From Imbroritus primus (GTDB lineage Bacteria; Pseudomonadota; Gammaproteobacteria; Burkholderiales; Burkholderiaceae), in assembly GCA_000272025.2 (NCBI GenBank), contig AKCV02000006.1:1-64000 (forward strand): DNA of 64,000 bases. The letters are read 5' to 3'. This document shows, piece after piece, positions 7,456-18,360 of this stretch (positions within the stretch are counted from its first letter, which is position 1; each line of letters starts with the position of its first letter). Position numbers and translations under genes: made by a program. The notes below the pieces were generated by a model. The model was not told the origin of the DNA. It made no database searches and saw nothing but the letters and a program-made list of their open reading frames with translations.

Positions 7456-8843
7456 CAGCTCCGCCTCCATTCAGTCACGCCACCCGGCTTGTCCTCCAGT
7501 ACCACGCCGGCACTCAGCAGCGCCGCACGAATGCGGTCTGCTTCGGCGAAGTCGCGCGCCTGCTTGGCGGCGCGTCGCGCTTCGATCTGCGCTTCGATGT
7601 CGGCAGGCTGCAGGCCATCGGCAGCAACTGCGCCATGGAGGAAATCCTGGGGAGCGCGATCCAGCAGACCGAGCACCTGCGCCAGACCGGCAAGCTGGCG
7701 GGCCAGCGCACCGGAGCGCGACTTGTTCACTTCACCGGCGAGTTCGAACAGCACGGCGATGGCGAGCGGCGAATTGAAGTCATCGTTCATTGCCGCGGCG
7801 AACCGCGCTGCGTGGGCCTCGTCCCAGTCCAATGGCTGACCATCGGGCTGCACATCCTTGAGCGCAGTGTAGAGACGCGTGAGCGAGGCCTTGGCGTCAT
7901 CAAGATTGGCGTTCGAATAGTGCAGCTCGCTGCGGTAGTGAGCACGCAGGATAAAAAAGCGCACAACTTCAGCATCGTACACCTTCAGCACATCGCGAAT
8001 GGTAAAGAAGTTGCCGAGTGACTTCGACATCTTCTCGTCGTTCACGCGCACGAAGCCATTGTGCATCCACAGATTCACGAAGGTCTGGCCGCTCGCGCCT
8101 TCCGATTGCGCGATCTCGTTTTCATGGTGCGGGAACTGCAGGTCGGCCCCGCCGCCGTGGATGTCGAAGTGTTCGCCGAGCAGCGCGCAGCTCATGGCCG
8201 AACATTCGATATGCCAGCCCGGACGGCCCTTGCCCCAGCGGGAATCCCACTTGGTTTCCTCGGGTTCGCTTTCCTTGGCGGACTTCCACAATACGAAATC
8301 CAGCGGATCATGCTTGGCGTCATTCGAGGCCACCCGTTCGCCAGCACGCAAGTCTTCCAGGCTCTTGCCGGACAGCTTGCCGTAACCGGCAAACTTGCGC
8401 ACCGCGTAGTTCACATCGCCATCGCTGGCCTGGTAGGCCAGGCCGTTGTCGGCCAGGCGGTCGATGATGCCAAGCATCTGCGGGATATACTGGGTCGCAC
8501 GCGGTTCGTGATCAGGACGCTGCACGCCGAGCGCATCGGCGTCCTCATGCATAAAGCCGATGAAGCGGCCCGTCAGCTCACCGATGGTTTCGCCGTTGTC
8601 CACGGCGCGCCGGATGATCTTGTCGTCGATGTCCGTGATGTTGCGCACATAGGTCACCGCATAGCCGCTAGCGCGCAGCCAGCGCTGTACCATGTCGAAC
8701 ACCACCATGACGCGCGCATGGCCGACGTGGCAGTAGTCGTAGACCGTCATGCCGCACACATACATCCTCACCTTGCCGGGTTCGATGGGAACAAAAGGCT
8801 GCTTCTCTCGCGCCAGCGTGTTGTAGATGATCAGTGATTGCAT
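7455..8843 (-). CDS. cysS: Cysteinyl-tRNA synthetase
   Basis: Class Ia aminoacyl-tRNA synthetase (462 residues) that charges tRNA-Cys. The HIGH signature appears as HVGH at residues 39-42 and the KMSKS loop ([10 protein letters not shown]) at about residue 270. Zinc/cysteine-binding residues are visible as Cys30 and in the CSAMS...HHENE region. The C-terminal part is the DALR/anticodon-binding region. Length is normal for the family. It is the first gene of a cysS-alkA pair, with a repeated element and divergent TPR gene upstream. Confidence 0.98.
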   Translation of the reverse strand: MQSLIIYNTLAREKQPFVPIEPGKVRMYVCGMTVYDYCHVGHARVMVVFDMVQRWLRASGYAVTYVRNITDIDDKIIRRAVDNGETIGELTGRFIGFMHEDADALGVQRPDHEPRATQYIPQMLGIIDRLADNGLAYQASDGDVNYAVRKFAGYGKLSGKSLEDLRAGERVASNDAKHDPLDFVLWKSAKESEPEETKWDSRWGKGRPGWHIECSAMSCALLGEHFDIHGGGADLQFPHHENEIAQSEGASGQTFVNLWMHNGFVRVNDEKMSKSLGNFFTIRDVLKVYDAEVVRFFILRAHYRSELHYSNANLDDAKASLTRLYTALKDVQPDGQPLDWDEAHAARFAAAMNDDFNSPLAIAVLFELAGEVNKSRSGALARQLAGLAQVLGLLDRAPQDFLHGAVAADGLQPADIEAQIEARRAAKQARDFAEADRIRAALLSAGVVLEDKPGGVTEWRRS

Positions 8844-8934
8844 GGATGGAAATCAGACGACGAAATGGAAAGCATGCGCAACGGAATGCATCGCTGCGCG
8901 CCGCAGCGGGAGATCCTGCCGCTGCATGCGGTCA

Positions 8935-8964
8935 GGAGACTGTTTCAAAATGAAGCGAGGCGGC
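8935..8964 (-). repeat. Repeated element, copy 2 (upstream of cysS)
   Basis: On the minus strand this shows GCCGCCTCGCT followed by TCATTTTGAAAC, matching the copy upstream of accA over about 25 bases. It lies about 90 bases upstream of the cysS start. With copy 3 on the plus strand it forms a diverging pair around the cysS/TPR promoter region. Confidence 0.6.
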
Positions 8965-8998
8965 ACGGCAAGGCTGCCACATGACGCCCAACCGGAAA

Positions 8999-9034
8999 TC
9001 ATTTTGAAACCGTCTCCAAGCGCTTTGCTAGAAT
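8999..9034 (+). promoter_or_regulatory. Repeated element copy 3 and promoter-like sequence of the TPR gene
   Basis: TCATTTTGAAACCGTCTCC (8999-9017) repeats the core of the elements upstream of accA and cysS. It contains a possible -35 box TTGAAA (9004-9009). An extended -10-like TGCTAGAAT ends at 9034, with a 19-base spacing that is longer than ideal. The gene starts at 9072. Confidence 0.45.
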
Positions 9035-9071
9035 GCAGCGCAGTATAACGGAACCTAACCGAGTCTTCTTC

Positions 9072-9647
9072 ATGCGCTTCAAGCAAATCCTCGCTGCACT
9101 GTGCCTGGCAACCCTGCCGGCTGGCATGCTGATGGCACAGGGAATTCCGGCGAAATCGGCCAAGGCAGCGGACCATGGCGTGCCTGTGGCTTCGCTAGAC
9201 CCGGGCATGGATGTCGCCGAACGGCAGCTTGCCGAACGGGATTACACCGCCGCGCTGGCCAGCTACGAGCGCGTGCTGGCAGCCAACCCGCGCAATGTAC
9301 AGGCCCGCTTCCAGCGTGGCGTCGCCCTTAATTCGCTGAACCGTACCGACGAAGCCGTAGCCGCCTTCGAAAGCCTGACCCAGGACTTCCCCGACCTGCC
9401 GGAACCCTACAACAACCTGGCCATGATTCGTGTCAAGCGCGGCGATCTGGCCGGCGCACAGCAAGCGCTGCAGATGGCCGTACGTCTGCGCCCCGACTTC
9501 ACCGTGGCGAACGGCAACCTCGCCACCGTTCACCTGCTGCAGGCGCGCCGCGCGCTGGAGCAGGTCACGCGCGCAGCGCCCGGCAATGCCGGCGCGGCCC
9601 AGCGCCTGCGGGCCCTCAATGAACTGCTGGGCGCCGAAGCGCCCTGA
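9072..9647 (+). CDS. Secreted TPR-repeat protein
   Basis: A 191-residue protein with an N-terminal signal peptide (MRFKQILAALCLATLPAGMLMAQ), so probably periplasmic. Residues ~55-160 hold about three tetratricopeptide repeats (for example AERDYTAALASYERVLAANP and RFQRGVALNSLNRTDEAV), which act as protein-interaction scaffolds. The frame is open 13 codons upstream of the chosen ATG, but the signal peptide is well formed only from 9072. The two peptidyl-prolyl isomerases follow on the same strand, 27 bases downstream, so a role near periplasmic protein folding is possible. No catalytic motif is seen. Confidence 0.8.
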   Translation: MRFKQILAALCLATLPAGMLMAQGIPAKSAKAADHGVPVASLDPGMDVAERQLAERDYTAALASYERVLAANPRNVQARFQRGVALNSLNRTDEAVAAFESLTQDFPDLPEPYNNLAMIRVKRGDLAGAQQALQMAVRLRPDFTVANGNLATVHLLQARRALEQVTRAAPGNAGAAQRLRALNELLGAEAP

Positions 9648-9674
9648 CCCACCCGTTATCCACCCATACCGACG

Positions 9675-10250
9675 ATGACCTTTCTGCCAAAATCCTTTCT
9701 TGCTGCCCTGGCGCTGACGCTGTGCATCAGCGGCAGCGCGCTGGCTGCCGCGCTGCCCAAGGTCCAGTTCACGACGAGTGCGGGCAGCTTCACGGTCGAG
9801 CTGTATCCGGACAAGGCGCCGCACACGGTGGCGAACTTTCTCGCTTATGTGAAGAGCGGGCACTACAACGGCACGCTGTTCCATCGCGTCATCGATGGCT
9901 TCATGATCCAGGGTGGCGGCTTCGATAAAGAGATGCGCCAGAAACCCACGCAGCCGCCGATCCCGCTAGAGGCCCGTAACGGCCTGAAGAACAGTACCGG
10001 CATGGTGGCGATGGCACGCACCGATGAGCCGGACTCCGCGACATCCCAGTTCTTCATCAATGTCGTCGACAACCGCAACCTTGACTACCCGCTGCCGGAT
10101 GGACACGGCTATGCCGTCTTCGGCAAGGTGGTGGATGGCATGGCAACGGTCCACAGGATCCGCGCGGTCCGTACGATGCGAACGGGCCCGATGAAAGACA
10201 TGCCGGTCACGCCGGTCGTGATCGAATCCGCCAAACTTCTCTCCAAGTAA
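9675..10250 (+). CDS. ppiA: Periplasmic peptidyl-prolyl cis-trans isomerase (cyclophilin)
   Basis: Cyclophilin of 191 residues that speeds cis-trans isomerisation of Xaa-Pro bonds. A clear signal peptide (about residues 1-25, ending SGSALAAA) places it in the periplasm. The catalytic core is visible as [32 protein letters not shown] and the final GYAVFGKVVDGM. It is followed 30 bases later by a cytoplasmic paralogue, a tandem arrangement common in beta-proteobacteria. Confidence 0.94.
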   Translation: MTFLPKSFLAALALTLCISGSALAAALPKVQFTTSAGSFTVELYPDKAPHTVANFLAYVKSGHYNGTLFHRVIDGFMIQGGGFDKEMRQKPTQPPIPLEARNGLKNSTGMVAMARTDEPDSATSQFFINVVDNRNLDYPLPDGHGYAVFGKVVDGMATVHRIRAVRTMRTGPMKDMPVTPVVIESAKLLSK

Positions 10251-10280
10251 TCTCCTCAGTTATTCAATCAAGGAATCCCC

Positions 10281-10781
10281 ATGGCTACCGTACAACTGCA
10301 CACCAACCACGGCGTTATCACCCTGGCGCTGAATGCCGAAAAAGCGCCGAAGACGGTGGAGAACTTCCTCTCGTACGTGCGCAAGGGCCACTACAGCAAT
10401 ACGATCTTTCACCGCGTGATCAAGGGCTTCATGATCCAGGGCGGCGGCTTCGAGCCGGGCATGAAGCAGAAGGAAGTGGATGCACCGATCGAGAACGAAG
10501 CCGGCAACGGCCTCAAGAACACCCGCGGCGCCATCGCCATGGCCCGCACCAACGCGCCGCACTCGGCCAGCGCGCAGTTCTTCATCAATACCGTCGACAA
10601 TGACTTCCTGAACTTCACCTCGCCCACGCCCGCAGGCTTCGGCTACGCCGTGTTCGGCGAAGTCACCGACGGCATGGACGTGGTCGACAAGATCCGCGCC
10701 GTGCGCACCGGCAGCAGCGGCTTCCACCAGGACGTACCGCTGGAAGACGTCATCATCGAAAAAGCGGTGATCGTCGAGTAA
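10281..10781 (+). CDS. ppiB: Cytoplasmic peptidyl-prolyl cis-trans isomerase (cyclophilin)
   Basis: Cyclophilin of 166 residues without a signal peptide. It starts [13 protein letters not shown]. The active-site segments [34 protein letters not shown] and [13 protein letters not shown] are intact. It is a cytosolic folding catalyst and a paralogue of the periplasmic enzyme directly upstream. Good spacing to an AAGGA-type ribosome site supports the start. The next gene, lpxH, begins 43 bases downstream. Confidence 0.95.
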   Translation: MATVQLHTNHGVITLALNAEKAPKTVENFLSYVRKGHYSNTIFHRVIKGFMIQGGGFEPGMKQKEVDAPIENEAGNGLKNTRGAIAMARTNAPHSASAQFFINTVDNDFLNFTSPTPAGFGYAVFGEVTDGMDVVDKIRAVRTGSSGFHQDVPLEDVIIEKAVIVE

Positions 10782-10823
10782 GCAGCGCATCGCTTGCTGC
10801 ATACCCAATCCGCCTCTGCAGCC

Positions 10824-11594
10824 ATGACACCGGCCCCGCTTGTACTGCCCGGGCCGGTGTTGTTCATTTCGGACCTGCACCTGACCCCCGCCATGCCACG
10901 CACGCTGGCGGCCTTCGAGCGTTTTCTCGACAGCGCCGTCGACGATGCACGCGCACTCGTAATCCTCGGGGATTTCTTCGAATTCTGGGTTGGCGACGAC
11001 GAGCGCCACGACCCGTTCAACCAGCGCGTGATCGCGCTGCTGCGGCAGGCCTCGGAACGCGGGCTAGCGCTATACCTGATGCACGGCAACCGCGATTTTC
11101 TGCTGGGCAGAACCTTCGCCCGGGATGCAGGGCTGACCCTGCTACCGGACCCGGTCTGCATCGAGGCCGAGGGGCACCGCGTGCTGCTCAGCCATGGCGA
11201 CATCATGTGCACGGACGACATCCCGTACATGCGCTTTCGCCACTGGACCCGCAAGCCCTGGGTGCAACGGCTGTTCCTCGCGCTGCCGCTGGCATGGCGC
11301 CTGAAGATCGCCCGCCGCCTGCGTGCCGACAGCGAAGCCGGACGTGCCGGCGGCATGCGCATGCAGGGCGATGTCACGACTGTCGGCGTCGATGCCATGC
11401 TGAAGCCCGGCACAGGCCAGACGCTGATTCATGGCCACACGCACCGGCCACGCCGCCATGACGAAGCCGGCGGCGAACGCTGGGTGCTCAGTGACTGGGA
11501 TTTTGATGGACCGCTGGTCCGCGCCGATGCGCTACGTCTCGACGCACGCGGCCTGCAACGCGTGCCGCTGGCCGAGCGCCTGCGCGCCAAGTAG
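10824..11594 (+). CDS. lpxH: UDP-2,3-diacylglucosamine diphosphatase
   Basis: Calcineurin-like hydrolase that cleaves UDP-2,3-diacylglucosamine to lipid X and UMP, the fourth step of lipid A synthesis, at the inner membrane. The metal-binding motifs are complete: DLHL (about residue 15), GDFFEFWVGDD, GNRDF, SHGD and HGHTHRP. I chose the ATG at 10824 (257 residues); a TTG ten codons upstream is also in frame. Neither start shows a strong ribosome site, so coupling to ppiB is possible. It converges with cysE. Confidence 0.95.
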   Translation: MTPAPLVLPGPVLFISDLHLTPAMPRTLAAFERFLDSAVDDARALVILGDFFEFWVGDDERHDPFNQRVIALLRQASERGLALYLMHGNRDFLLGRTFARDAGLTLLPDPVCIEAEGHRVLLSHGDIMCTDDIPYMRFRHWTRKPWVQRLFLALPLAWRLKIARRLRADSEAGRAGGMRMQGDVTTVGVDAMLKPGTGQTLIHGHTHRPRRHDEAGGERWVLSDWDFDGPLVRADALRLDARGLQRVPLAERLRAK

Positions 11595-11645
11595 CGCGCG
11601 TCAGAATATCTCTCGCGGCTCTGGCGCGAGGCGGCAAGCCGCGTC

Positions 11646-12392
11646 TCAGCGCAGCATCTTCTTCAATTCACCTGCATCGAACGGATCGTTCGGCGAATTT
11701 TCCAGGTGCGCGCCAAGGTGGTCCAGCGCATCGAGGATGGCATTGATGCGCGCCGTCTGCGCTTCGGAATGGTCGATCAGGCTTTTCAGCGCCAGCGACA
11801 CCGGATCATCGGCATTCGGCGTGATGCCGTAGGCCGAGAATTCGGTTTTCTTGCCGCTGTCGCTCGCGGGCGGACTGTCCGGCAGGATGATGCGCGCGGG
11901 AATGCCCACCGCCGTTGCCCCGGGCGGCACCGGCTTGAGCACCACGGCGTTCGAACCCACGCGCGCGCCATCGCCCACCACGAAGCCGCCAAGCACTTTC
12001 GCGCCAGCACTGACCACGACGCCGGTGCCCAGCGTCGGGTGACGCTTTTCGCCCTTGTAGAGCGACGTACCGCCCAGCGTCACACCCTGGTAGATCGTGC
12101 AATCGTCACCGATGTCGGCGGTCTCGCCGATCACCACGCCCATGCCGTGGTCGATGAATACGCGCCGCCCGACGCGCGCCCCGGGATGGATCTCGATGCC
12201 GGTGAAGAAGCGGCCCAAGTGCGACACGAACCGGCCGAGCCATTTGAAGCCCATGTTCCAGCAACCGTGCGCCAGACGATGGAACAGCACCGCATGCAGG
12301 CCGGGGTAACAGGTCAACACCTCGAGCCGGCTGCGGGCCGCGGGATCGCGGTTCATGATGGCGTCGATGTCTTCCTTAAGGCGTGTGAACAT
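11646..12392 (-). CDS. cysE: Serine O-acetyltransferase
   Basis: Acetylates L-serine with acetyl-CoA to give O-acetylserine, the substrate for cysteine synthesis. The 248-residue protein starts [17 protein letters not shown] and has a helical N-terminal domain. A left-handed beta-helix of hexapeptide repeats follows ([34 protein letters not shown]), with the catalytic His in IDHGMG. A longer upstream frame exists, but it overlaps trmJ and looks non-coding. The C-terminal ~50 residues extend past the helix. Confidence 0.95.
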   Translation of the reverse strand: MFTRLKEDIDAIMNRDPAARSRLEVLTCYPGLHAVLFHRLAHGCWNMGFKWLGRFVSHLGRFFTGIEIHPGARVGRRVFIDHGMGVVIGETADIGDDCTIYQGVTLGGTSLYKGEKRHPTLGTGVVVSAGAKVLGGFVVGDGARVGSNAVVLKPVPPGATAVGIPARIILPDSPPASDSGKKTEFSAYGITPNADDPVSLALKSLIDHSEAQTARINAILDALDHLGAHLENSPNDPFDAGELKKMLR

Positions 12393-12543
12393 TGGGTGCA
12401 ACCGTATGGAGTCGGAAAGAAATGGCGCGCCGCGCCGAGGCGGCTGCCAAGATGAAAGTGTAAGAGATTCCCCGCCGGCGTGCAGGCGTGCGCACGTTCT
12501 TGCCGCACGCTCCTGCCTCATTTGCCGGTCACCGGCCGGACAT

Positions 12544-13380
12544 CTAGCGCGAACCGTTCTCCCGGCGTTCATGCAGCAGGATATGCTTGGCAATGCCGCG
12601 CAGGATATTGACCTCCTCGGCTTCGAGACCGGTCCGCGCCAGCAGCCGCCGCAGGCGCGGCATCAATCGCTTGGGCTGGGCCGGGTCGAGAAAACCGATT
12701 TCCACCAGGGCCTGCTCGAGATGCTCAAACATGCCCTCGATCTGCTCGGCGGTGGCGGGCACACCCTGGAAGCCGACGTCCTGCGTGGCCGGCGCCGTGG
12801 CGCCATGTACCGCCAAGCGCAGCTCATAGGCCATCAGCTGCACCGCCTGGGACAGGTTCAGCGAGGCATAGTCGGGATTGGCCGGAATATGCGTGATGAG
12901 GCTACAGCGCTCCACGATCTCGTTCGGCAACCCGGTACGCTCATTACCAAAGATGAACGCGGCGCAAGCTTCCGGCGCCTGCAGTTGGGCCACGGCCTGG
13001 GCCACCGCCTCACGCGGCGCCAGGCGCACCGGCCCGAATTCCCGTGGGCGTGCCGACAACGCCACGGTCAGCGTCGCGCCTGCGAGAGCTTCGTCGATAT
13101 GATCGACAAGGCACGCACTCGCCAGTACATCGTCCGCGCCACTGGCCATTGCCACGGCCTCGGGATGGCGCAGCACATCAGGATCCCGGGGAGACACCAG
13201 CACCAGGCTGCGCGGCGCAAGGCCCAGCCCCATGGTCTTGAGCGCGCGCGCCACCGAGCCGACATTGCCGGGATGGCTGGTTTCGACCAATACGAAACGA
13301 CAACGTGACAGCGGGTAACGCGCCAGCGCCGCGGAATCTGGGGGGCCAGAGGCCAGGCTCGTCGGAGTGTCCGGGTTCAT
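12544..13380 (-). CDS. trmJ: tRNA (cytidine/uridine-2'-O-)-methyltransferase TrmJ
   Basis: SPOUT-class methyltransferase that 2'-O-methylates position 32 in the anticodon loop of several tRNAs. The SPOUT core starts at about residue 28 ([19 protein letters not shown]). The AdoMet-binding knot is visible as [13 protein letters not shown] and [16 protein letters not shown]. The C-terminal ~80 residues are the family extension. The start is the ATG at 13380; a TTG two codons upstream is less likely. It is divergent from suhB, with 111 bases between them. Confidence 0.93.
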   Translation of the reverse strand: MNPDTPTSLASGPPDSAALARYPLSRCRFVLVETSHPGNVGSVARALKTMGLGLAPRSLVLVSPRDPDVLRHPEAVAMASGADDVLASACLVDHIDEALAGATLTVALSARPREFGPVRLAPREAVAQAVAQLQAPEACAAFIFGNERTGLPNEIVERCSLITHIPANPDYASLNLSQAVQLMAYELRLAVHGATAPATQDVGFQGVPATAEQIEGMFEHLEQALVEIGFLDPAQPKRLMPRLRRLLARTGLEAEEVNILRGIAKHILLHERRENGSR

Positions 13381-13491
13381 ATACAATAACGGCTATTAAA
13401 CGCGATGCGGCCTCGGCGCGCAGCGCTTGCTCTTATACAACTCGTTGTGCTGTTTTCGGCCCTCGGCAAACGCGGGCCTGGAGAAGTGTCG

Positions 13492-14310
13492 ATGCATCCC
13501 ATGCTGAATATCGCCGTCAAGGCGGCCCGCAAGGCGGGCAACATCATCAATCGTGCCTCGCTCGATGTCGAGCAGGTGCGCGTTACGCGCAAGCAGCACA
13601 ACGATTTCGTCACCGAGGTCGACAAAGCGGCAGAGCACGCCATTCTCGACGTCCTCCGTACCGCTTACCCCGATCACGCCATTCTAGCCGAAGAATCCGG
13701 CCAGTCCTGGCAGGAAGGCGAAACCCCGCACGAGTACACCTGGGTCATCGACCCGCTCGACGGCACCACCAACTTCATCCACGGTTTTCCGCAGTACTGC
13801 GTGTCGATCGGCCTGCTGCACAAGGGCGTGCCCTTCCAGGCCGTGGTGTACGACCCGACGCGCGACGAACTTTTCACTGCCAGCAAGGGCGGCGGCGCCT
13901 TCCTGAACAGCCGACGCATCCGTGTCACGCGCCGCGACCGCCTCGCCGACTGCCTGATCGGCACAGGTTTCCCGTTCCGCGATGGCGACGATCTCCCTGC
14001 CTACATGCAGATGTTCGAAGTCATGTCGCGCAGTTGTGCGGGCCTGCGCCGTCCGGGCGCGGCCGCGCTGGATCTCGCCTACGTGGCGTGCGGACGGCTC
14101 GACGGCTTTTTCGAGCGTGGTCTGAATCCGTGGGACATGGCAGCCGGCGCACTGCTGATCACCGAAGCCGGCGGCCTGATCGGCAACTTCAATGGCGAAG
14201 CACACTTCATGGAGCAGGGTGAGGTGATGGCCGGCACGCCGAAGATCTTCGTGCAGATGCTGAAGCTGCTGAGCGAGCATTCGCTCGACCGCGTGCGCAA
14301 GCCTTCCTGA
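13492..14310 (+). CDS. suhB: Inositol-1-monophosphatase family protein (SuhB)
   Basis: Mg2+/Li+-sensitive inositol monophosphatase fold, 272 residues. In enterobacteria SuhB also binds the NusA/transcription machinery during rRNA synthesis. The metal-binding motifs are intact: EEDS-like AEESG, the [14 protein letters not shown] signature, and [15 protein letters not shown] near the C-terminus. The ATG at 13492 has a GGAG ribosome site eight bases upstream; a longer in-frame start at 13405 lacks support. It is divergent from trmJ and convergent with the YcbK-like gene. Confidence 0.94.
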   Translation: MHPMLNIAVKAARKAGNIINRASLDVEQVRVTRKQHNDFVTEVDKAAEHAILDVLRTAYPDHAILAEESGQSWQEGETPHEYTWVIDPLDGTTNFIHGFPQYCVSIGLLHKGVPFQAVVYDPTRDELFTASKGGGAFLNSRRIRVTRRDRLADCLIGTGFPFRDGDDLPAYMQMFEVMSRSCAGLRRPGAAALDLAYVACGRLDGFFERGLNPWDMAAGALLITEAGGLIGNFNGEAHFMEQGEVMAGTPKIFVQMLKLLSEHSLDRVRKPS

Positions 14311-14335
14311 ATCTTCTGAGTCTTCGTGAGCTGCA

Positions 14336-14361
14336 CGGTCTGGAGGACTCCCTCCAGACCG
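14336..14361. terminator. Bidirectional hairpin between suhB and the YcbK-like gene
   Basis: A perfect 11-bp stem (CGGTCTGGAGG/CCTCCAGACCG) with a 4-nt loop fills the gap between two convergent genes. There is no T-run on either side, so it is probably a weak or mRNA-protecting terminator. Confidence 0.6.
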
Positions 14362-14362
14362 G

Positions 14363-14923
14363 CTACCAGTGGCGGACGCGCCCGACGTCCACGTGCACGA
14401 ACTGCTCGCGCGCGTAGTAGCCGACACCGCCGAGCTGCAGGCCGAGCGCCGCATCCCGCAGATCCGCCAGCGCCACGCCGGGTATCCGGATGTCGATGGC
14501 CTTGCCGTCCATATGCAGGCTGCGCGTGGCCACCCCGCCACCACGGGTGCGTTTGAGATGGGCATTGGTTTCCGGGCAGCGGTAGCAGGAAATGACCTCG
14601 AAGGCTGTCGTCTGCCTCAGTTGCAGGCGTAAGGCATGCAACAGATCGAACAGCGCCGGATCGATCTGCCCGACCGTTCCCGTGTAGTGATCCCGCATGA
14701 AATGATCGAGCGAGCGCAGTGCCGCCGGCACATAGCTGCCATCGACAGCATAATCGAGCGCAATCTTCTCGCGGGTATGCGTGTGATCGAATGCGAGGTG
14801 GCGTGCGGGCGCCGCACCCAGCGCCATTGCAGGCGTGACGAGCGGCAGGGTGGCACCAGCCACGGCCACTTGTGCGACGCGCCGCAGCACGTGGCGGCGA
14901 TGAAGATCAGGTTTGGTGGTCAC
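14363..14923 (-). CDS. YcbK-like DUF882 peptidase, Tat-exported
   Basis: A 186-residue member of the DUF882/peptidase M15-like family, related to D-Ala-D-Ala carboxypeptidases and to E. coli YcbK. The N-terminus RRHVLRRVAQ plus a hydrophobic stretch resembles a twin-arginine signal. Putative zinc ligands are in SLHMDGKAIDI and FVHVDVG. The likely substrate is peptidoglycan, inferred from the family and from its neighbour. The GTG start overlaps the stop of the upstream L,D-transpeptidase gene by four bases, so the two form one translational unit, as ycbB-ycbK do in E. coli. Confidence 0.88.
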   Translation of the reverse strand: MTTKPDLHRRHVLRRVAQVAVAGATLPLVTPAMALGAAPARHLAFDHTHTREKIALDYAVDGSYVPAALRSLDHFMRDHYTGTVGQIDPALFDLLHALRLQLRQTTAFEVISCYRCPETNAHLKRTRGGGVATRSLHMDGKAIDIRIPGVALADLRDAALGLQLGGVGYYAREQFVHVDVGRVRHW

Positions 14924-16626
14924 GCTGGTGCGCCCTCCCGAATGGATACTGGGACACGGCCCTGCCCCGCAGCGCCAACCGTCGGCGCCCGCCGGGGCCG
15001 CTTGAGGGCGGCGTCGAGCAGTTTGTCATGACCATACAGGTCTTCAAAGAAATAGAGTCGCCCGCCATTCTTGACGAGGCTGGTGCCGTACACGATCACG
15101 ACAGGCACCGGTTCCTGCAGGCGGATCGTGGATGAGGCACCCTTCTCCATGGCGGCACGGATGCGGGCTTCATTCCATTCCGGTGCATTCTGCAACACGA
15201 ATTTGGCGAGCGCCACCGGTTCCTCGACACGCACGCAACCGTGGCTGAAATCGCGGCGGTCGCGCTTGAACAGTTGCGGCGATGGCGTGTGGTGCAGGTA
15301 GATGTTCTCGTTGTTGGGAAACACGAACTTGATGTCGCCGAGCGCATTCTTCGGCCCGGGCCGCTGGCGGATACGCATCTGGCCGCGCAGCACGGCATCC
15401 AGATTGGCCTCTGACAGTGTGCGGATCACCTGTCCCGTGCCGGTCACGAACTCGAGGCCCTGCTGCTCGAAATACGCCGGACTGCGCCGCAGTTTCGGCA
15501 CCGTCTCGGCCCGCGCGATCGACGGCGGAATATTCCAGTAGGGACTGAACTCGATGAAGCGCATGTCCTCTTCGAAGAGCGGCGTACGCGTATCGAGGGC
15601 CTTGCCGACGATCACGCGCATGGTGGCCTTGACGTCGATCTGGCCATCGCGAATCTCATAGGCCCGCAGCACGAATTCCGGCACGTTCACCACAATCATG
15701 CGCGGCCCATGCAGCAAGGGCAGCCAACGCAGCCGTTCGAGCGCCAACTCGATCTGGCGGGCGCGCCGGGCGGGCGGTACATTCAACTGGTCGAGCGTGC
15801 GTTTGCCCAGCACGCCGTCCTGCTCCAGTCCATGGCGCTCCTGGAACGATTTCACGCCATCCACGAGCACGCCCTCGTAGCGCTCCGGCACCGGCGTGCC
15901 GTGCGGCAGATCGCCGAGCGTCACAAGGCGGGCCGTTAGTCCTTCCAGGCCGGCATAGGTGCCGCCCGGTGCCAGCTTATTGCCCGCGACGGGCGGCAGG
16001 GGTGTTTGCCAAGCCCCGGCGTCGAGCGCGCGATAGCGACCCAGCGCAGCCTGGAGCTGGCGGTACGTGGGCAGCGCCGGCTCTGCGGCGCGTACGGCCT
16101 CAGCGAGGCGATTGCTGGCGACAGCCTCACGCAGATAGGCGGCCGCATCGAAGGCAACGCCTGACGCCACATCGTAGCGCTCATGGATGCTGCGCGGATC
16201 GACCCGACCACCATGCAGGTCGGACAGGTAGCGCTGCATGGCCGTGGTCAGGCGCTGGTCGAAGTCGGCCAGCAGCACGGTATCGGCCCCGGGTGTACTT
16301 GCCTGTGCAAAGGCCTCGCGCAGAGCGGCTGCGTTGTAGTCCTGAGGAACGAGGCCATGTGCATCGGCCGTGGCCAGCATGTCGACAGCACCCCGCGCCT
16401 GCGGCCGTAACCGCCCGCCATCGAGCCACAGCCCCGGCTCGACGGCCCATGCCAGCACCGGGGTCATCAGGCAGGCAAGCAAGATCCGCTGCACGGCGCG
16501 CCGGCAGGAAATGGCGAGCTCGGTGGAGCGTGAAGGGGAAAGCAGAGGACGACGGAATGCGGACGACGCCGTGCGGCGTCGCCTCCCCATCATCCGCCGT
16601 GCTGCTAGGAGAATTGACGTAGGCAT
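14920..16626 (-). CDS. L,D-transpeptidase (YcbB/LdtD-like)
   Basis: A 568-residue periplasmic L,D-transpeptidase that forms 3-3 crosslinks in peptidoglycan. It has an N-terminal hydrophobic signal/anchor (about residues 45-62). A peptidoglycan-binding domain follows (YEGVLVDGVKSFQERHGLEQDG, about 240-290). The YkuD catalytic domain carries the active-site signature FSHGCVRVE. The architecture and length match YcbB/LdtD. It overlaps the following YcbK-like gene by four bases, so the pair probably acts together on the wall. Confidence 0.93.
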   Translation of the reverse strand: MPTSILLAARRMMGRRRRTASSAFRRPLLSPSRSTELAISCRRAVQRILLACLMTPVLAWAVEPGLWLDGGRLRPQARGAVDMLATADAHGLVPQDYNAAALREAFAQASTPGADTVLLADFDQRLTTAMQRYLSDLHGGRVDPRSIHERYDVASGVAFDAAAYLREAVASNRLAEAVRAAEPALPTYRQLQAALGRYRALDAGAWQTPLPPVAGNKLAPGGTYAGLEGLTARLVTLGDLPHGTPVPERYEGVLVDGVKSFQERHGLEQDGVLGKRTLDQLNVPPARRARQIELALERLRWLPLLHGPRMIVVNVPEFVLRAYEIRDGQIDVKATMRVIVGKALDTRTPLFEEDMRFIEFSPYWNIPPSIARAETVPKLRRSPAYFEQQGLEFVTGTGQVIRTLSEANLDAVLRGQMRIRQRPGPKNALGDIKFVFPNNENIYLHHTPSPQLFKRDRRDFSHGCVRVEEPVALAKFVLQNAPEWNEARIRAAMEKGASSTIRLQEPVPVVIVYGTSLVKNGGRLYFFEDLYGHDKLLDAALKRPRRAPTVGAAGQGRVPVSIREGAPA

Positions 16627-16823
16627 GACGGCGAGGATAACAGACGCACGCCCCTACCTTACGTCGAAGGCACCATGCGGCCCTGCCGTCCTAAGTAGAT
16701 CATCGGCCTTGTGCAGCTCTCCTCGTCGAACTGACGGAGATGCCATCCGCGGGATGACGCACGACAGAAAATAGGTACCCAACGACTCCGCTCAAGGGCT
16801 GCCTCGACGTACGCAACCCATGA

Positions 16824-16862
16824 AAAAAACCCCGCATGGCTCGCGGCCCCGCGGGGTTTTTT
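16824..16862. terminator. Bidirectional intrinsic terminator after pntB
   Basis: AAAAAACCCCGC and GCGGGGTTTTTT form a perfect 12-bp stem with a 15-nt loop and T tails on both strands. On the minus strand it lies 48 bases past the pntB stop and should end the pntAB transcript. Confidence 0.88.
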
Positions 16863-16909
16863 CATTGACCGGGCGTGGAATACAACCGCCGCCCGGGATC
16901 GAAGGTCGA

Positions 16910-18322
<1,413 letters not shown>

Positions 18323-18360
18323 GATCGTTCTTCTTTCCTTGTACTGGTTCTGTCTCGTTC

